From the NCBI GenBank assembly GCA_947179155.2, contig OX359270.1, positions 897,501 to 961,500 on the forward strand: a stretch of 64,000 bases of DNA. Direction: 5' to 3'. Each line of letters starts with the position of its first letter. The first letter of the stretch is position 1. This document shows positions 36,974-51,600 of the stretch, piece after piece. Origin of the DNA: Hedera helix. Its lineage: Eukaryota > Streptophyta > Magnoliopsida > Apiales > Araliaceae. The notes under the pieces are model-generated. The model did not search any database. It saw only the letters and a program-made list of their open reading frames with translations, and was not told where the DNA came from. A program made the translations under genes and the position numbers.

Positions 36974-37093
36974 ATGTCGGCTAGTAAATTGTTTGCTTTG
37001 CGTAGTCTGTTGCTCAAAGGTTGTCATGATAGCTTTGTACACTTGTTCTAAGCTTTGTAATCTTCGTTCGAATGTCTTGACGTTGATCGTCAT
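36974..37093 (-). pseudogene. Gag-like reading frame, upstream half
   Basis: Minus strand, starting at a Met near 37093: TINVKTFERRLQSLEQVYKA then IMTTFEQQTTQSKQFTSRH, up to the LTR border. A coiled-coil-like, Gln-rich start is common at the N-terminus of plant gypsy gag. It is the other half of the interrupted frame at 33225-33341. Confidence 0.4.
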
Positions 37094-39610
37094 GACGTCT
37101 TGCTTAGATGTCTTGATGTCGTGGCAAAACGATACTGGTTAGTCAATCGTCTTGTGTTGTGTAATCCGATGTTCGTAAATTATCGTGATAGTTTCAATCG
37201 TAGCTTGTTGTGATAGCTTCGAATACCCGTACTAAAGTCCACCATGCTTTCTTGTATATCTGGGTGAAATGGCGATTTAGCCCTCCTGCCATGGTTAGAA
37301 AACAAGTGAAAATTTTTGAGTGTCTACAATATATATGTGATTTTGCCGTATGGTTCCTAGGTGTCCCAGCAACCGCAACCGTAAATGTGCGATTCTTAAT
37401 TTTAAAAACTGTGTCGCAAGATTGCACCGCGCTGCATTTGTGGTTTTGACCAATGACGGCATGGTTACGATCTGATTTGTGGTTTTCTGCTCTCCCATAA
37501 ATTGCTAATGTTAAGCAATGAAAATTTCTATGCCAATTTTAAGTAAATGAAATTATAACGTGTACGAAGATTAATATTATAATATAATGTTTTTTCCCCT
37601 CGCCCCTTTTTTTTTCCTTCTCTTCTTCAAGAAGTTATTATCTTTTACTATATCTTAAAAAACATAGTTTCAAGAAGCAAATATGCTTGGTTTTTATGAC
37701 AAAGAAAAACTTCAAGTACTCCGCAAGCGTTTAAATTTCCACTAACTTTAGGATTTTATAAATTTATTTTATACATTTCTTGTCTTCTACTTAAATCAAA
37801 GCATTATCCTTTTTTCATGAGTTAGACATGCACCATGTAAATCAAAGAATCACATTCTTTGGGGCTTTTAATGTGCGCCTAGTTAACTCAAAATTTAATC
37901 AATATATATATATATGGTATTTAGATTTGTTACATGCATGTTTTTTTAGGAAAGTGTAGTCCTTTTTGGGACATTTTAAAGAAAACAGACGCACTCATTT
38001 TGCCAATGTGATTAGGTATTTTTGGGTGCAAACAGGGATATATTCCCAACTAAGTGCATATTTTGTTATAATACCAGCCATACAATTTCCAAAGCTTTAT
38101 GGACGACTATTTATTTATGAGCTAATTAAGAAAGTTGTTAAATGGTGGCATATATAAACATAACACATGATTGATTATTACTTTAATTAATTAGTAATGG
38201 GGCTTGATTCCTTGCCACATCAAACTCTTCTCTAATAAATGTATTTGGTTAGGCTGAGCAATAACGTCCGCCCGTTGGGGAAATCGATCTACTATCACAA
38301 TATGATGATGCATGTGAGATTAAAATTAAACCAGAAAAAAAGAAACTAAAATTGAATACCTTTATACCTAAACTTGAATTTTTAGAGGATTTTGGACTTC
38401 TGATTGGGTTGTCTTAAAATATGCATTTTTCATTAGCGACTAACATCTGGTGGCACACGCGTTGCGTATATGAATTTTGTGTGGGATAAAATAATTTTTT
38501 TTATAAAATTTGAAAGACTAAATAGAAAGATAAAAAAAAAAAAAAATATAAAATAGACAAAAATAAAAATTATCTTAAAAGTTGGGGGGAGTTTTCAGAA
38601 AAAGGCAAAAAGCTTCAAAATTTTGTTTACTGAGCCTTCGACTTCATATATTAGATAGATAACAGATGTGGTCTATATGCTCCTTTCATGCCTTAATTTC
38701 AAACAATATGATTCTCTATTTCTCTATATTGTTACTACTCCAACCATTCTTTCTTTACGTGTATTTTTAGATAATGCAATTTATTTCCTTTTATCTATTA
38801 TTTGTAAATTTTTAAAAATAGTTATAACTTAGTTTTTCAATTATCTTTATATATTAAATACTAATTTGTTAATTTGTGTTTCTTTCATTTTTCTAATAAT
38901 TTAAAAAAAAAATATTAAAATTTTATATACATTTTTGATTGATAAAATAAAATATTAATTTTTTTTTAATGTTTATGTTATCTTCTAGAACGTCAATTGC
39001 AAAAGAACGAATATATCATAAAATTCAAATTTAATTCCTTGGTAAAGCAATAATGTCGTTGGGATTGCCCTCTTTTCCTGCCAAAAGCCCATACGTTGGA
39101 AATTGCATGGCACTTTCTTGAATTTTGTTTTACTTGGTCCATGCACTCCATACAAAATAAATGAAACTTTATACCCTTTATTATGTAGCGAAATCCCCTA
39201 CCGCTATGCTAATATCTCATAAACACTATTAATATTTTTGTTGATTTGATAAATTTATATTGAATTATAATTATAAAATATATCTTAAATTAAATAGAAT
39301 TATAAATTCTTTTTACTTATTAACGTAATCACATCTCTTAAAAATAATTATTATTAATATTTATCCGCGTAATTATTAGCTGATTAAAAAGTAACATTTG
39401 TTTCATTTTTATTTAACGAAAAAAAGAAGACACAAGTGTTTTATGAATTGATGTAGTATAATTAATTTGGCAGAAACTTGGTCCACAATCCACCGTACTA
39501 ATTTATCTCTAATCAAACTCTTCTGTTTAAACATTCGTTCAATAAATACGATTACATTGCAGGGTAGTTTACATCGGTAATTTTAGAGAGAGAAAAAAGG
39601 GTGATCGGCA
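37094..39610. other. Intergenic region upstream of the LACS gene
   Basis: AT-rich with no supported gene. A reverse-strand open frame at 37194-37427 adjoins the gag-like fragment and may belong to the same old retroelement. The last 300 bp should include the LACS promoter and leader. The leader ends with a GA-rich GAGAGAGAAAAAAGGG just before the start codon. Confidence 0.5.
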
Positions 39611-42600
39611 ATGGCGGAGAAGAGGTATATAATAGAGATCGAGCCGGCGGTGGAGGCCAAAGATGGGAAGCCATCAATGGGACCAGTTTATCGCAGTGTC
39701 TTCGCTAAGGATGGTTTTCCTCCTCCAATTCAAGGATTGGATAGCTGTTGGGACATTTTTCGGTATGAAAATTTTCTTTCATCTCTCAGAATTTCACTCT
39801 GATTTGCTCATCAGTTCCTTCCATAATTTATTTACTTTATGTTTTTGTTGCAATTTAGAGACATTGATGAATTTGCACCAGAAGAAGAAGAAGATATTGA
39901 TGAATTTTTTTTTATTAATGTCCTTACATTGTTTAATTTTCTTAAGATCACTAATTTGCTTCTACAGTATGATCAAAGAAATAATAATAAAAATACACAA
40001 TTCCCAGTGCAAATTCAACTTGAGTTGGTCCAGTAGTTGTATCGAATAATTAAGGGGATTGATTATGTTTCATTCTTTTAGTTAAATTCTGGTACTCTGT
40101 TGAAATTATCCTTAGAAAAGTACTTAATTTGTTCATGTTGCAGAATCTCCGTCGAAAAATTTCCTAATAATCGAATGCTTGGTCACCGTGAGATGGTGAA
40201 TGGGAAGGTATATCAGTGCATCAAATAATATTGCTTATAACTTCCTTTTCAGGTGAGCTTACGTTTGCTAAATATATATGTTGCAGCATGGTAACTATGT
40301 GTGGCTGACTTACAAGGAAGTATACGACATAGTGCTGAAAGTTGGGAATGCCATTCGCAGTTGTGGTGTTGAGGAAGTAAGTGACTGTTATTAATTACCA
40401 TATGGATTTCAAATAATTTTTACTTCATTGCAGATACGCATATAACTGTTTTTTTTCCAACTCTATATGAGGCTTGTGCATGCCGGCTTGCTGCACTATC
40501 ATTGGCTTGTTTTACCTTGTTGTATTTCTAATTAATGGCTTGATTGATAGTGTTGTGCATGCCAATCATCACAACGTGGATATATCTGGTGTTAGATTGC
40601 TGAGGATATTACCAACCTTTATAGGAGTCTGTACGAGTAGGAGTTTAGATTGGCCTATGATCGAGGATTAAATTGGGATAATAATTTGATTGAGAGAAGT
40701 TTGTGAATTGTGATCGGTTAGGACTTTCTAGTCTGACATTAGGATGACTGGTTCAGATGATTTTTTTTCTAGACCTTTTTTTCAGCTATGTAGATGCAAA
40801 TTAAGTTTTGTGTAAGAGCATTATCTCCACATTTATTACCTTTAGTTTTTAGTTCCTAGGAAATATACGTCATTCTTGTTAGGTATTTAATTAGGCCTAT
40901 TAGTTTAGAAAAATTATTCAATACCCCAAAAGCAAATGAACAGTATGCTCCCCCTCCCCCTCCCACATAACAGTGGGGTCCACAAGGGTCTCACCACTTG
41001 TGGATCCCACTGTTATGTGAGAGGAAGAGCATATTGTTCATTTGCTGTTGGGATACCGAATAATTTCTCTTAACTTAGTGACTAGTGGGTATAAGATCTT
41101 GATGAGTGTGCTTTTGAGGAAGTTGGGGTAGTGTTAGATTCAACTATTTATGCACATCAGTGTAGTTTTGTGGGGGAAGATGTATCCTAGATGTGGGCTT
41201 AGTTGCTAACAAGGGTGGTGGATGATGTGGACACGGAGACAGTGTAGTGCTTTAATTTTGAAAAGGCCTATCACGGGGTAGTTGGGGTCAGTTGACGTTG
41301 CCTTGATTTGGGATGGAGTGTCCTTCTCTGCATCTCTTTGAACATTTCCCATGGAATTTTTTGATGTTGTTCTTTATCGAACTTACTTAGGGATGGGGGT
41401 TCTCATTTATTTTGCTTGTTCGTTATTGTATTTCCATTTGGATGGATTTCTTGTCCTACATCTATATTGTAGTTCCACTTCTTATCTCTAGTTATAGTAT
41501 CTTACATATTTGTGACTATTGTCTTCATCATGTATATCATTGTTTAAGACAACTTTCTTCCTCCAAAAGATGTCTCAAGTATATTTTTACACAAATTAGA
41601 AAATTAAACCAGGGGAGAGAGAGTAATTCCCCCCCCCCCCCCCCCCCCCACCCCCACCCCCAAATTTTACTCACAATGGATCCTACATATGTAGACTAAT
41701 GAATATTTTCCCCTTAAAATTAGTGTATACCACTTCGTACACTTTTGAGAGTAAACTACTCTTTATAGCACATTTTATATTTGACTTTTGTACTTAAGAC
41801 ATCTTTTGGTAGACAAAGTTTTATTTTTTATACTTTCAGACATCTTTTGGGGGACGGAGGTTGTATTTTGTAAAGATCTTCTTTCAACCTTTACTTATTT
41901 GTATTAACTTGCGTTTCTCTCTGAGAAATAATAATTCTTGGTAGAGTTAATTTCACTAGTGAGCTTTTGTATCTTAATATATAATAATTTTCTCTGATTT
42001 TAGGGAGGAAGATGTGGTATTTATGGTGCCAACTGCAAAGAGTGGATTATGAGCATGGAGGTATTTCATCTTTTCTACTTGATGTTTTCCATAATTTTTG
42101 CTCAGGAAAGAATAATTTGTTACATAGGAACTGATTTGATAAACAGCCTGTGGAAAGACCTTGCTATCATGTGTCATAGGCATTATATAGGTTTTCAATG
42201 AAACAATTTCTTCTTCACGCCAATCTTCATGTGGCAGTTTTGTTATGTAATATTCAACGATCACATAAAGGGAAACTTCAGATATGGCCTTCAGCCTTCG
42301 CACATGGGTTTAAGTTACGGAATTTATATTTTCACAAGTAAAATTTGATATTTTCATAAGCTCTCTCTTACGTGAGATTGCTCTATTCCTGGCCTCGTGG
42401 AACTATTACTTTTGCTTGTAGAAATATCAATTCCCTTTAGTTATACTGATTTGCAATATCGCTCCTCTTTTACTGCAAATTTTATCTTAGAGGTGATTCA
42501 AAATAAATCTTTCCGGTACAACTCATCATTAAAGTATGATTTGAACGGTAGGCATATTGGAGGCCTCTAGAAAATTGTCTATTGTAATTCTCAAGTTAAC

Positions 42601-45600
42601 ATTTGTCTATATTTGGATGGAATAACCTTTTGCTGTCAAGTTTAATATGTTGTAATTAAAAATTATTTTGCTCTTAATTTTTAAAATTGTTTTTGATAAA
42701 TTTTTTGCACATTTCATGATCCCAAACTCGTCCTCACTTGGCTTTCCAGGGTTAAATTGCCATTTATATTTCAATTCTGTTTTCTTTAAATGTAATTTAC
42801 TTTTAAATTCCGGCCACTTAGTCTCTCACTATTGGCAGGGGGTGGGAGGTGGGGTCAGAATGAGTATTGAACTCGAGATTTGCCCTATACTTCAATCCCT
42901 TTATCAGAGTGGAGTGATGGTTTGGGCAAGCAAAGTTCTATGTATTAGGTTTTTTGCATTTGAGTAGATATCATACTTCTATTACACTTAGGCTTCGTGT
43001 TCCTCAATGCAGTGGAGAAACACTGTTGGCATATTGTTTGCATTCATATCTTTGTTGGCTAGCTAGGCTTTTGCGGCAATGTACTAACTTCGTGTCACAA
43101 AGATTATAACTTTTTGAGTGGACTCCCCCCCCCCCCCCCCCTAAAAAAAGTTCTTCCATCAACAAAAAAAGATCGCCACTTTTTGGTGCTTTCGCTCGAA
43201 TTGAAGTAAACTTTTTTGACCAAAGTTTAGATCTGTGAAAAGTTTATAATAGTGCCAATAAAACATGTTCTTGTACTACTTTGCCTTGTCAAAATACTTA
43301 CAGATTACATTCCATATCTCAATGCATCATGTCAAAAGGGTAGTGTGAAATTTTCGCACTAAGATTCTCTTTGGTTTTGAAAGAGTGACAATTATTTTGA
43401 AAAAAAAATTAAATTCAAAAGTACCAATCTTTGTGAACCCCGAAGTGTTAGCTTAGTGAACTTTTTGACCAAGATTTAGGAAGTAACTCTTTGATCAAAA
43501 TTTAGGTCTATTAAAAGTTTCTATTATTACCAATAACTCCAATATGTTCTTGAACTAGTTTTCCCTATCAAAATACTTATGGATCACATTCCCAATCTCA
43601 ATTCATCACATCAAAAGGTAGTAAGGTATTTTTGCACCAATATTCTCTTGGCTTTTGAAAGAGTGACGATCATTTTGAAAAAAATTTAAATTCAAAAGTA
43701 GCAATCTTGGTGAACCACAAAATAGTTAGCTTAGTTGTAGTGAGCCTAAAGATAAGTGACTGATAAGTCATAGGTCATGGACTCAATACCCCACAATTGT
43801 AATGACCTCCTCTGCGACTACACAAACATGGCTTACTGTGAGCTTTAATGGTGTGCGTGGTTTCTGGGCTATTACATGCATCCGGTGGTTGGCCCGTTGC
43901 ACACTGTAGTTCCATCATCATCAAAAACAATCTTTGTGAATCCCTTCCTAGAATTGGATTCTCCTGAGCCTGTCTATATATCTATTTGTGATTAGGATAA
44001 ATTTTGGTTCATGCAAAACTTCTCTCTTTCCAATAGTGAAATCATTACACATCCACTCTTTGCTTAGTTCCTTTTTCTCTTTGTTTGTTTTCGTCAGCAG
44101 GTTGTAAGATAAGAATGGTTTTGTAAAAGTTAGGCAGGGATTGTCAGGGAATAAAATAAGTCAACACCTTATCTATTCTAATGGTCGATAGTTATAATCC
44201 CATTTTATTATTTTTTATTGTTGTGTGCATCATTTTTGAGTTGTGAACATCATTTGTTTTTTATGGTTTAGTATGCTATGCAGTTATATTCTAACACTAA
44301 ACAACTAATTCAGGCATGCAATGCTCATGGGCTCTATTGTGTTCCTTTGTATGACACCTTGGGTATGTAAGTCACTTCTATTATGTTACATAACCATGTG
44401 TTGACTTTCATCAAATCTGTTTTATTGCATATTCAAATAGACTGCATAATTCTGCAATACAAGTACTGAGAAATGGTATAGTTTTATAAGTCTTTCTTCT
44501 TTAAGTCATGTATTGTAGATGCAGATGCATACTAACCCCAAGTCTAATTTGTTACGCTTAGCTAGCTTTTATGGAGTTTTGACGGATTCGTTATTATGGT
44601 CTAGGTGCTAACGCTGTGGAATTTGTCATATGCCATGCGGAGGTTACAATTGTCTTTGTAGAAGAAAAAAAGATTCCTGAGGTAAACACATTTTGCATTG
44701 GCATCTGGGTTCCTTATAAATTTCTTATGATATATTCCTGGTAAAGTTAATATGACTTGATGATTGTTTTCATGTTTTCCCATTGTTCTTGGGTGGTACC
44801 TCTTGGTGCCATTTTGTATTAAAAGAACTTTACATGTCCCAAAAAAATGATTATTTCATGCTAGAAACCAGATATAGCTCTATATAAATATGTATATACT
44901 TTTTTTAGGGAAAGCCAAATGCTTGGAATTTATTCATTATCAATAATAGGATCCAAGGAACAATACAAGAAGGAACTTCATCATGCCAATAATAAGGAAA
45001 ATTATACCCAGAACCATAAGCTAACTTGGCTAAACCATGAGCAACTCTATTACCTCCTTGTCTAATATGAGAGTACTGAACAAACTGAAAAGATGACTCA
45101 ACTTGCTTACAATCACCCAAAATTGATTATGCTTCCAAACGAGACTGAACATTGGACAACAGTAATGAAATAATTTGTTCACAATCACTCTCAACAATAA
45201 CAAAATTGAAACCCATTTCCATAACATAAATCATCCCTTTAAGAATAGCCATAGCTTCGGCGCAAACCACCTTCAAGTTTCCCCTAATTTTATCAATTCC
45301 AGCTCCTAAAACATCACCTGCAACATCTCTAATCACAAAACCCACACCAATATAACCATTATGCCGAACAGCAGTGTCACAATTTAATTTAACGAAACCA
45401 ACATGAGGCCTTCTCCAGATACTAGCAGTAGAAGATTGCAAATCTCCAATACCTGTGGGCAAAACAGACTGTGCCTCCACGTACTCATTCAATAGATTAA
45501 GGCTACTAGACACCACTTTCAAAGGGTCATGTTGAGGAACACCATGTACAGCAGGATTACGTTGACTCCAAAGACCCCAAGCAATCATAGCTAACATACA

Positions 45601-48600
45601 AATCTAATCTAAGTTCCAGGAATTAGATAACAAACATGTATATTAAATATAACCTGATGACAAGTTCCTTTTCCTGAATGTTATGCTTCTGTGCTACCTT
45701 ACTCTTGTTGTGATTATGTGAATCTAGTGATGATATACAACACTCTAGTTTATTTGTTGAGAATTTTGCATCTAATCCATACCTTGTCATTTCAGTTGTT
45801 AAAAACATTGCCCAAGACAACTGCGTACTTGAAAAGTAAGTTGGAGATTCAATATTCCTTCCGTTGTGCATTTGGAATCAAAATTTAATCCTTCACACAT
45901 ATTCCATTTTGCAGCAATTATTAGCTTTGGGAAAGTTACTCCTGAACATAAGGAAGAAGTTGAGAAGTTAGGTTTGGCAATATATTCTTGGGATGAATTC
46001 ATGTTATTGGTAAGTTTTTTTAGTTCTACAATTGTTATTTCTATTGTGTGAATTATTCTCTGTCAGCGCAAATAAATACTCTCTATGTCCTTTTTTATTT
46101 GTCTTTAGAGAGATTTTTGTTCCTTTTTATTTGTCGTTTTTAGATTTCAAGGAAACATTAAATACTTAATTTCCCATATTATCCTTTATGATTAAAGGCT
46201 AATTTGTTTCTCTCTCATCTTTTCAATAAATTTTAGAAGGCTAATATTGAAATTTTATACTTAATTTAGTCAACGCCTTATGAAAGTAACGGGTCAATGT
46301 GAAGTTATTAAGTTCAATGATAAATTGTAATGTTTGTTTTATGTCCATATTACATTTTTATTTCCAAGTTGTTATTCTTATAAATATGACAGGCTTGTCA
46401 TTGAGTTTGTCCTGGTGTTTATGTGCAGGGAGATAATAAACACTTCGAGCTTCCAGTTAAAAAGAAAAGTGACATTTGTACAATAATGTACACTAGTGGA
46501 ACTACTGGTGATCCCAAGGGTGTCATGATTTCCAACAACAGCATTGTTACTCTTGTAGCTGGGGTGAAGCGCTTTCTAGAGAGTGTGAATGAATCTGTAA
46601 ATGTCCACCATTTAACCTACTTTTGCACTCATTCCTTGTGAACATGCTAGCCTTTTACTTATCAAAAAGAAAACATTATTTATTCAATGTTGAGTTGTTG
46701 ACTATTTGGCAATTGGAGCTTTTTAGAGGTGTTGCTATTTCAGATATTCATAGCGATTGGTGGGTGTGCTTCATTAGATTTCCTTATTGTCACAGTTGTA
46801 TTTCTTTGGAGGACTCCTTGTCCTCCCTTTAACTTATAGCTTATCATATCACTGCATAATGAATTTCTGAGATATTCTCATACCCGTCTCTGAAATTTGT
46901 ACAGTTGAATGTCAATGATGTATATCTTTCGTATCTTCCTTTGGCACATATCTTTGACCGGGTGATTGAAGAGTGTTTTATCAATCATGGGGCCTCAATA
47001 GGATTTTGGCGCGGGGTAAGATGGCTATTAATTAACTATTTCCTCAACTACGAGCTTCAAGTAACACTGGTCATTTCTCACATTTTCAGGATGTCAAATT
47101 GTTACTTGAAGACATTGGAGTGCTAAAGCCTACTATTTTATGTGCTGTTCCCCGAGTTCTAGATAGAATCTATTCAGGTATGGTTTAATTTACTATCGAT
47201 ATATACTGTTGAGTTCTGATTGTTTGCGTCTTTTAAAACGCATAGCAAAAAATATAGGAGGAAAAGTTTCTGTCGTAGAAGGTGATGAATTCGGGTTCCT
47301 TGCTTCCTAGGCATGAATCACCTCCAACTGATTCTGATTCACCAGGCACTAGTCCAACTAAAAGATATCAGGGGGAAAATTTTTTTATTTTGCTATATTC
47401 ATGCTACATTGTGGTCCACTCATGTAGCTCTTAAATTAATTTATCGTTCTGCAAACATGTGAAAGACACATGTTCAGAATCATTTGAATTGTAACTTTTG
47501 GTTGTTCACTGTACTAGGAATCATTGATCTCTTTCTTGGTGTTTTCTCCTTTATGATGCAAATGTAAATGTTTGGGAATTACATTTCTTATACTGCTAGT
47601 TGTGCTTATTGTCATCAATTGCCATGTATGATTCTAAGGTTTGACGCAGAAGATTTCATCTGGCAGTCTCTTGAAGCATACGCTGTTTAAGGTTGCGTAC
47701 TCATAGTAAGTTTGTCCATTAAACATTTCCATTTATTTTGAGATAATCATTATTGAATTAGAACGTCTTCTTAATGCACATCGTTGAGATCTCAAGCTTC
47801 TTCCTCTTTATGAATGACATTCTCCTTATGTGAGGAACATTGTTTCACCCATTAAAAAATATTCAAATGATCATATCCTAGGTTATGTACCACTTCCACT
47901 AACATGTGTGATTTGGTCTCTATTATTAATGTAATTCCACATTCTATCAAGAATTAAGAAGAAAATCAGTACCTTAATTCCACGTTCATTTTGTTCTCTC
48001 ATTAAAATTTAACATATAAAGTATCTTATACGCAACACTTGGAATGCAGACTTTGTTGCTATGGTATTTGTTTTTAATGTTAGAGGAGGTGCTATATTTT
48101 GTTGCTAATTATTTAAGGAGCATCTTGTTTTTGAAAATTTTGCAGCAAATTAGGTGGCATGAATAAGGGGAATAAACATCACGAGGCAGCTCCGATTTTT
48201 GACAAAGTTGTATTTAATAAGGTGGGTACTAGTTCTTGGAGAAATTTCAGCATCGTTTTACCAATTTTAAGCATTGTCATTTTGATGACTCATCAATCTT
48301 CCTCAAAATGCCTCAGGTTAAGCAAGCTTTGGGAGGGAATGTACGGCTCATTTTATCTGGGGCAGCACCTCTTGCAACTCATATAGAAGCTTATCTGAAG
48401 GTGGTTACATGTTCTCATGTTCTTCAAGGATATGGTATGTGACCTTAATTTTGTTGCCTTCGCTTCAGTAGCATGAAATTCAAGTTTCTCCTACTCCTCT
48501 TCTGTGCCAATTTGAAGCAGTTTACCACTTCCAACCCCCTTTGCTAGACTTAATCAGTGCATCAGCTTAGAGCTTGATTTATTTATCTAATTTTTTACTT

Positions 48601-51600
48601 TTAATATTCATCATGCAGCTTTTGTGATGTGTTTTTGGTTTTTGTCATCGTCATACTATGTTTGTAAGCGGTAACTTAATTGTGGGGATAGGTTTACATG
48701 TAGTATGGACAAGCTTACACACTTCACATGGCAATTTTCTGCTCAGAGAGGAGGAGAGGGGAGAGTAACCAGAAACCATGGCACCTTCTAAAAAGGGAAA
48801 GTACAGGCAAGGGGCCGAAACCCATATGTTAGACTGACCATCAATAATTGACTGAAAGATTTAATAAGTACAGATAGAGAAGGTTTTGGCTTGCAGGGAA
48901 ATTATTTCCCCCCTAAATTCACCGAGGCAAAAGCACTTGAGGCTCCACGATAAATTCATGGTGGAATCATCAGATGCCTTCAGCATTTGCACAGTCTGTG
49001 TGCTTTGCTCAAGCTGCTGCATGTTGCTGATTTTGCGGGTGGCATTTTGCAAGAACTTGGCACATATATGAATTGAGCTAATATGAACATTTACTACAAA
49101 ATCTTAATACATTAAAATAGGCCTCCTCGAATGCAATGGACTGTGGCTGTAAAAGTTTTTTGGGATGGCAATTTCCAAGAGAATGTGGGCTTCCCAACCT
49201 TTTCATCTCTTTTGTCAGTTCGTCAATAATATAGCTTTCTAATAGTCCTTCCATTTCAAATTATTAGATCACAATTTACTCTCTAAAAGTCAATTTGTGA
49301 CATTTTAAATTTAAAATTGACATGATTCATAGTTTTTTAAAAACAATAAATCTCATAAGTAGTAGTATTTCTTAGTTAGTTTATAATATTCATAAATGGA
49401 TTCATATCAATGTAGAATTTGAAATTGTTTTAAATAGATTTAAAAAAGTCAATATAGATCTTAAATTCCGATACGAAGGAAGTATAATTTACAAAATAAT
49501 ATGCAGCCTTACCTTATATCATGATAATTTCACTTCACCATTGCTCTTTGTTGTTGTATCAATTTGAAGCACACCGTAAGGCAAGGAGCAGAGAAATCAG
49601 AAAGGAAAGGAAATATTTTCAGCAGTTGTTTCAAGAAGTACCAAGGAAAATATGAAAGTTAAGAGAAATTTTGCTAAAAAGAAGTTAGCACGGTGTACGT
49701 TGTTGGGCATACATGTTAGCACCAATTCTTTTGTTAGCCAATCTAGTATAAATAATAAGTGAGGTCATTTTTGTTGTAAGCTTTTGTGTATTTGAAATCT
49801 ACTGAATCATGAGCAATCCACGTGATGCTCTCTATCTTTCTTCTTCCCTAAATTTCTCTCCTATTTCTTCCTATTCTTCCTTGCTCAACTATGTCTCTAT
49901 CTCTATTGGTTACCTTTTGATTCACACATTTAAGATCATCATTTGATCTTGACATAAGCCTTGTTTTAGGTGTGATGTGAACTTATTATTACCACTTAGT
50001 GAGCCACCCTGCTCCTAATCATAAATAACCTAACCTAAGCCACCGTCTTGTAGATGGATTAATGTTTATACTTACCGTTTAATATATTGGTGATTGTATG
50101 TTTGCTTGGACTTGTTTTTTATTTTGCTTTATTCTAGATGAGGTAGGTGGTGGTCTATGATTATCCCCTACTTATAGTAATGAATACAAATGAAAAAAAT
50201 GAATATGTGGTTCGTTCCCTAATGACAAACAATATTTTTTTCTGATCTTTATATTTTGTTGTTGGCATCTCCAATTGTATATCCTAATTACTCGGTGATG
50301 ACCATTCTATGATTTTGCTTCTTTAACTGTGATATAGGCCTGACAGAAACCTGTGCTGGGACCTTTGTCTCGCTGCCAAATGAGCAATCTATGCTAGGCA
50401 CAGTGGGCCCTCCAGTACCTAATGTTGATGCACGCCTAGAATCTGTTCCTGATATGGGGTATGATGCCCTTTCAAGCATTCCACGTGGAGAAATATGTGT
50501 ACGTGGGGAGACCCTATTTTCAGGATACTACAAACGTGAAGACCTCACGAAAGAAGTTTTGGTTGATGGGTGGTTCCACACAGGTCTGACTCTATATATC
50601 ATTCTCACATCTTGACTTAATTTTGGAATAATGCATCAATTGCTTCCATAATCAGCTGTGCTTCTAAGTCCTAACAATGATCTGTTCCGGATCAGGGGAT
50701 GTAGGTGAGTGGCAAACTAATGGAGCCATGAAAATAGTTGACCGCAAGAAGAACATTTTCAAGCTGGCACAAGGAGAATATGTAGCCGTTGAAAATCTGG
50801 AGAATATTTATAATAATGTTGCTGCTATTGACTCAGTATGTGCCTTCCAAAATTTTAATTTTCTTACAAACACAAACACACATCAATATCATGTGACAAG
50901 TGCCCTTCCTAATAAGTGAGTTAATGTGCCTGGAGTCTTAGTAATTGGAACTTAAAACAATTTTAAAATATTGGTCCGTAGTTCCTTATACTTTTACTAA
51001 TGCACCTCTTTGTGTATCTTTTACCTCGCTTCTTATTCAGCTCCCTCATGCCACTACCAAGTACACATCCCTGTTGATTTTTGCAAGTTCTTCTATACTG
51101 AATGCAGAATAGCCTTTCACGTAGATGTAAGACCCTTAAGTACCTCTGGACTGTGACGAGCATAAGGTTCAAGAGAAAAAATATTTCTGTGTATCTTTTA
51201 ATATCTACCTCTTGAAATTACCAAGTAGACATCCAGTGCAATTGTAATACATTTATCCCCTTGGCTGCTCATATTTTGCCTATTATTATGTCTTGAATCC
51301 ATAAAATAAATTCACATAGATGTTAGACCAGAGTTACTAGATACTTTCATTGATTTGAAGCACTTACTGGTATTTTCATTCTCAAACATGGCACCCATAC
51401 ATCCCATAACTCTAAATTTAGCAATAACCAAGTATTTCTTTGTTTTATTACTCAAATTTCACAAATACCAATACTCTAACTTTGTATTGGATACTCAAAC
51501 ATCACATTTGTACCAAATCAATCAACTTAATCAATTAATAGTCCCTATAAACTTTCTCTTTATTGCATTTAGATTCTAACAGAATCCTATATATAAGCAT

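Noticed and set aside
39663..40049. 128-residue plus-strand frame overlapping LACS exon 1
   Set aside because: Out of frame with the conserved exon and continuing into the intron; a shadow frame.
46080..46290. Possible Stowaway end (TACTCTCTATGTCCTTTTTT) in LACS intron 8
   Set aside because: Only one terminus is visible; no matching inverted end was found within 300 bp.
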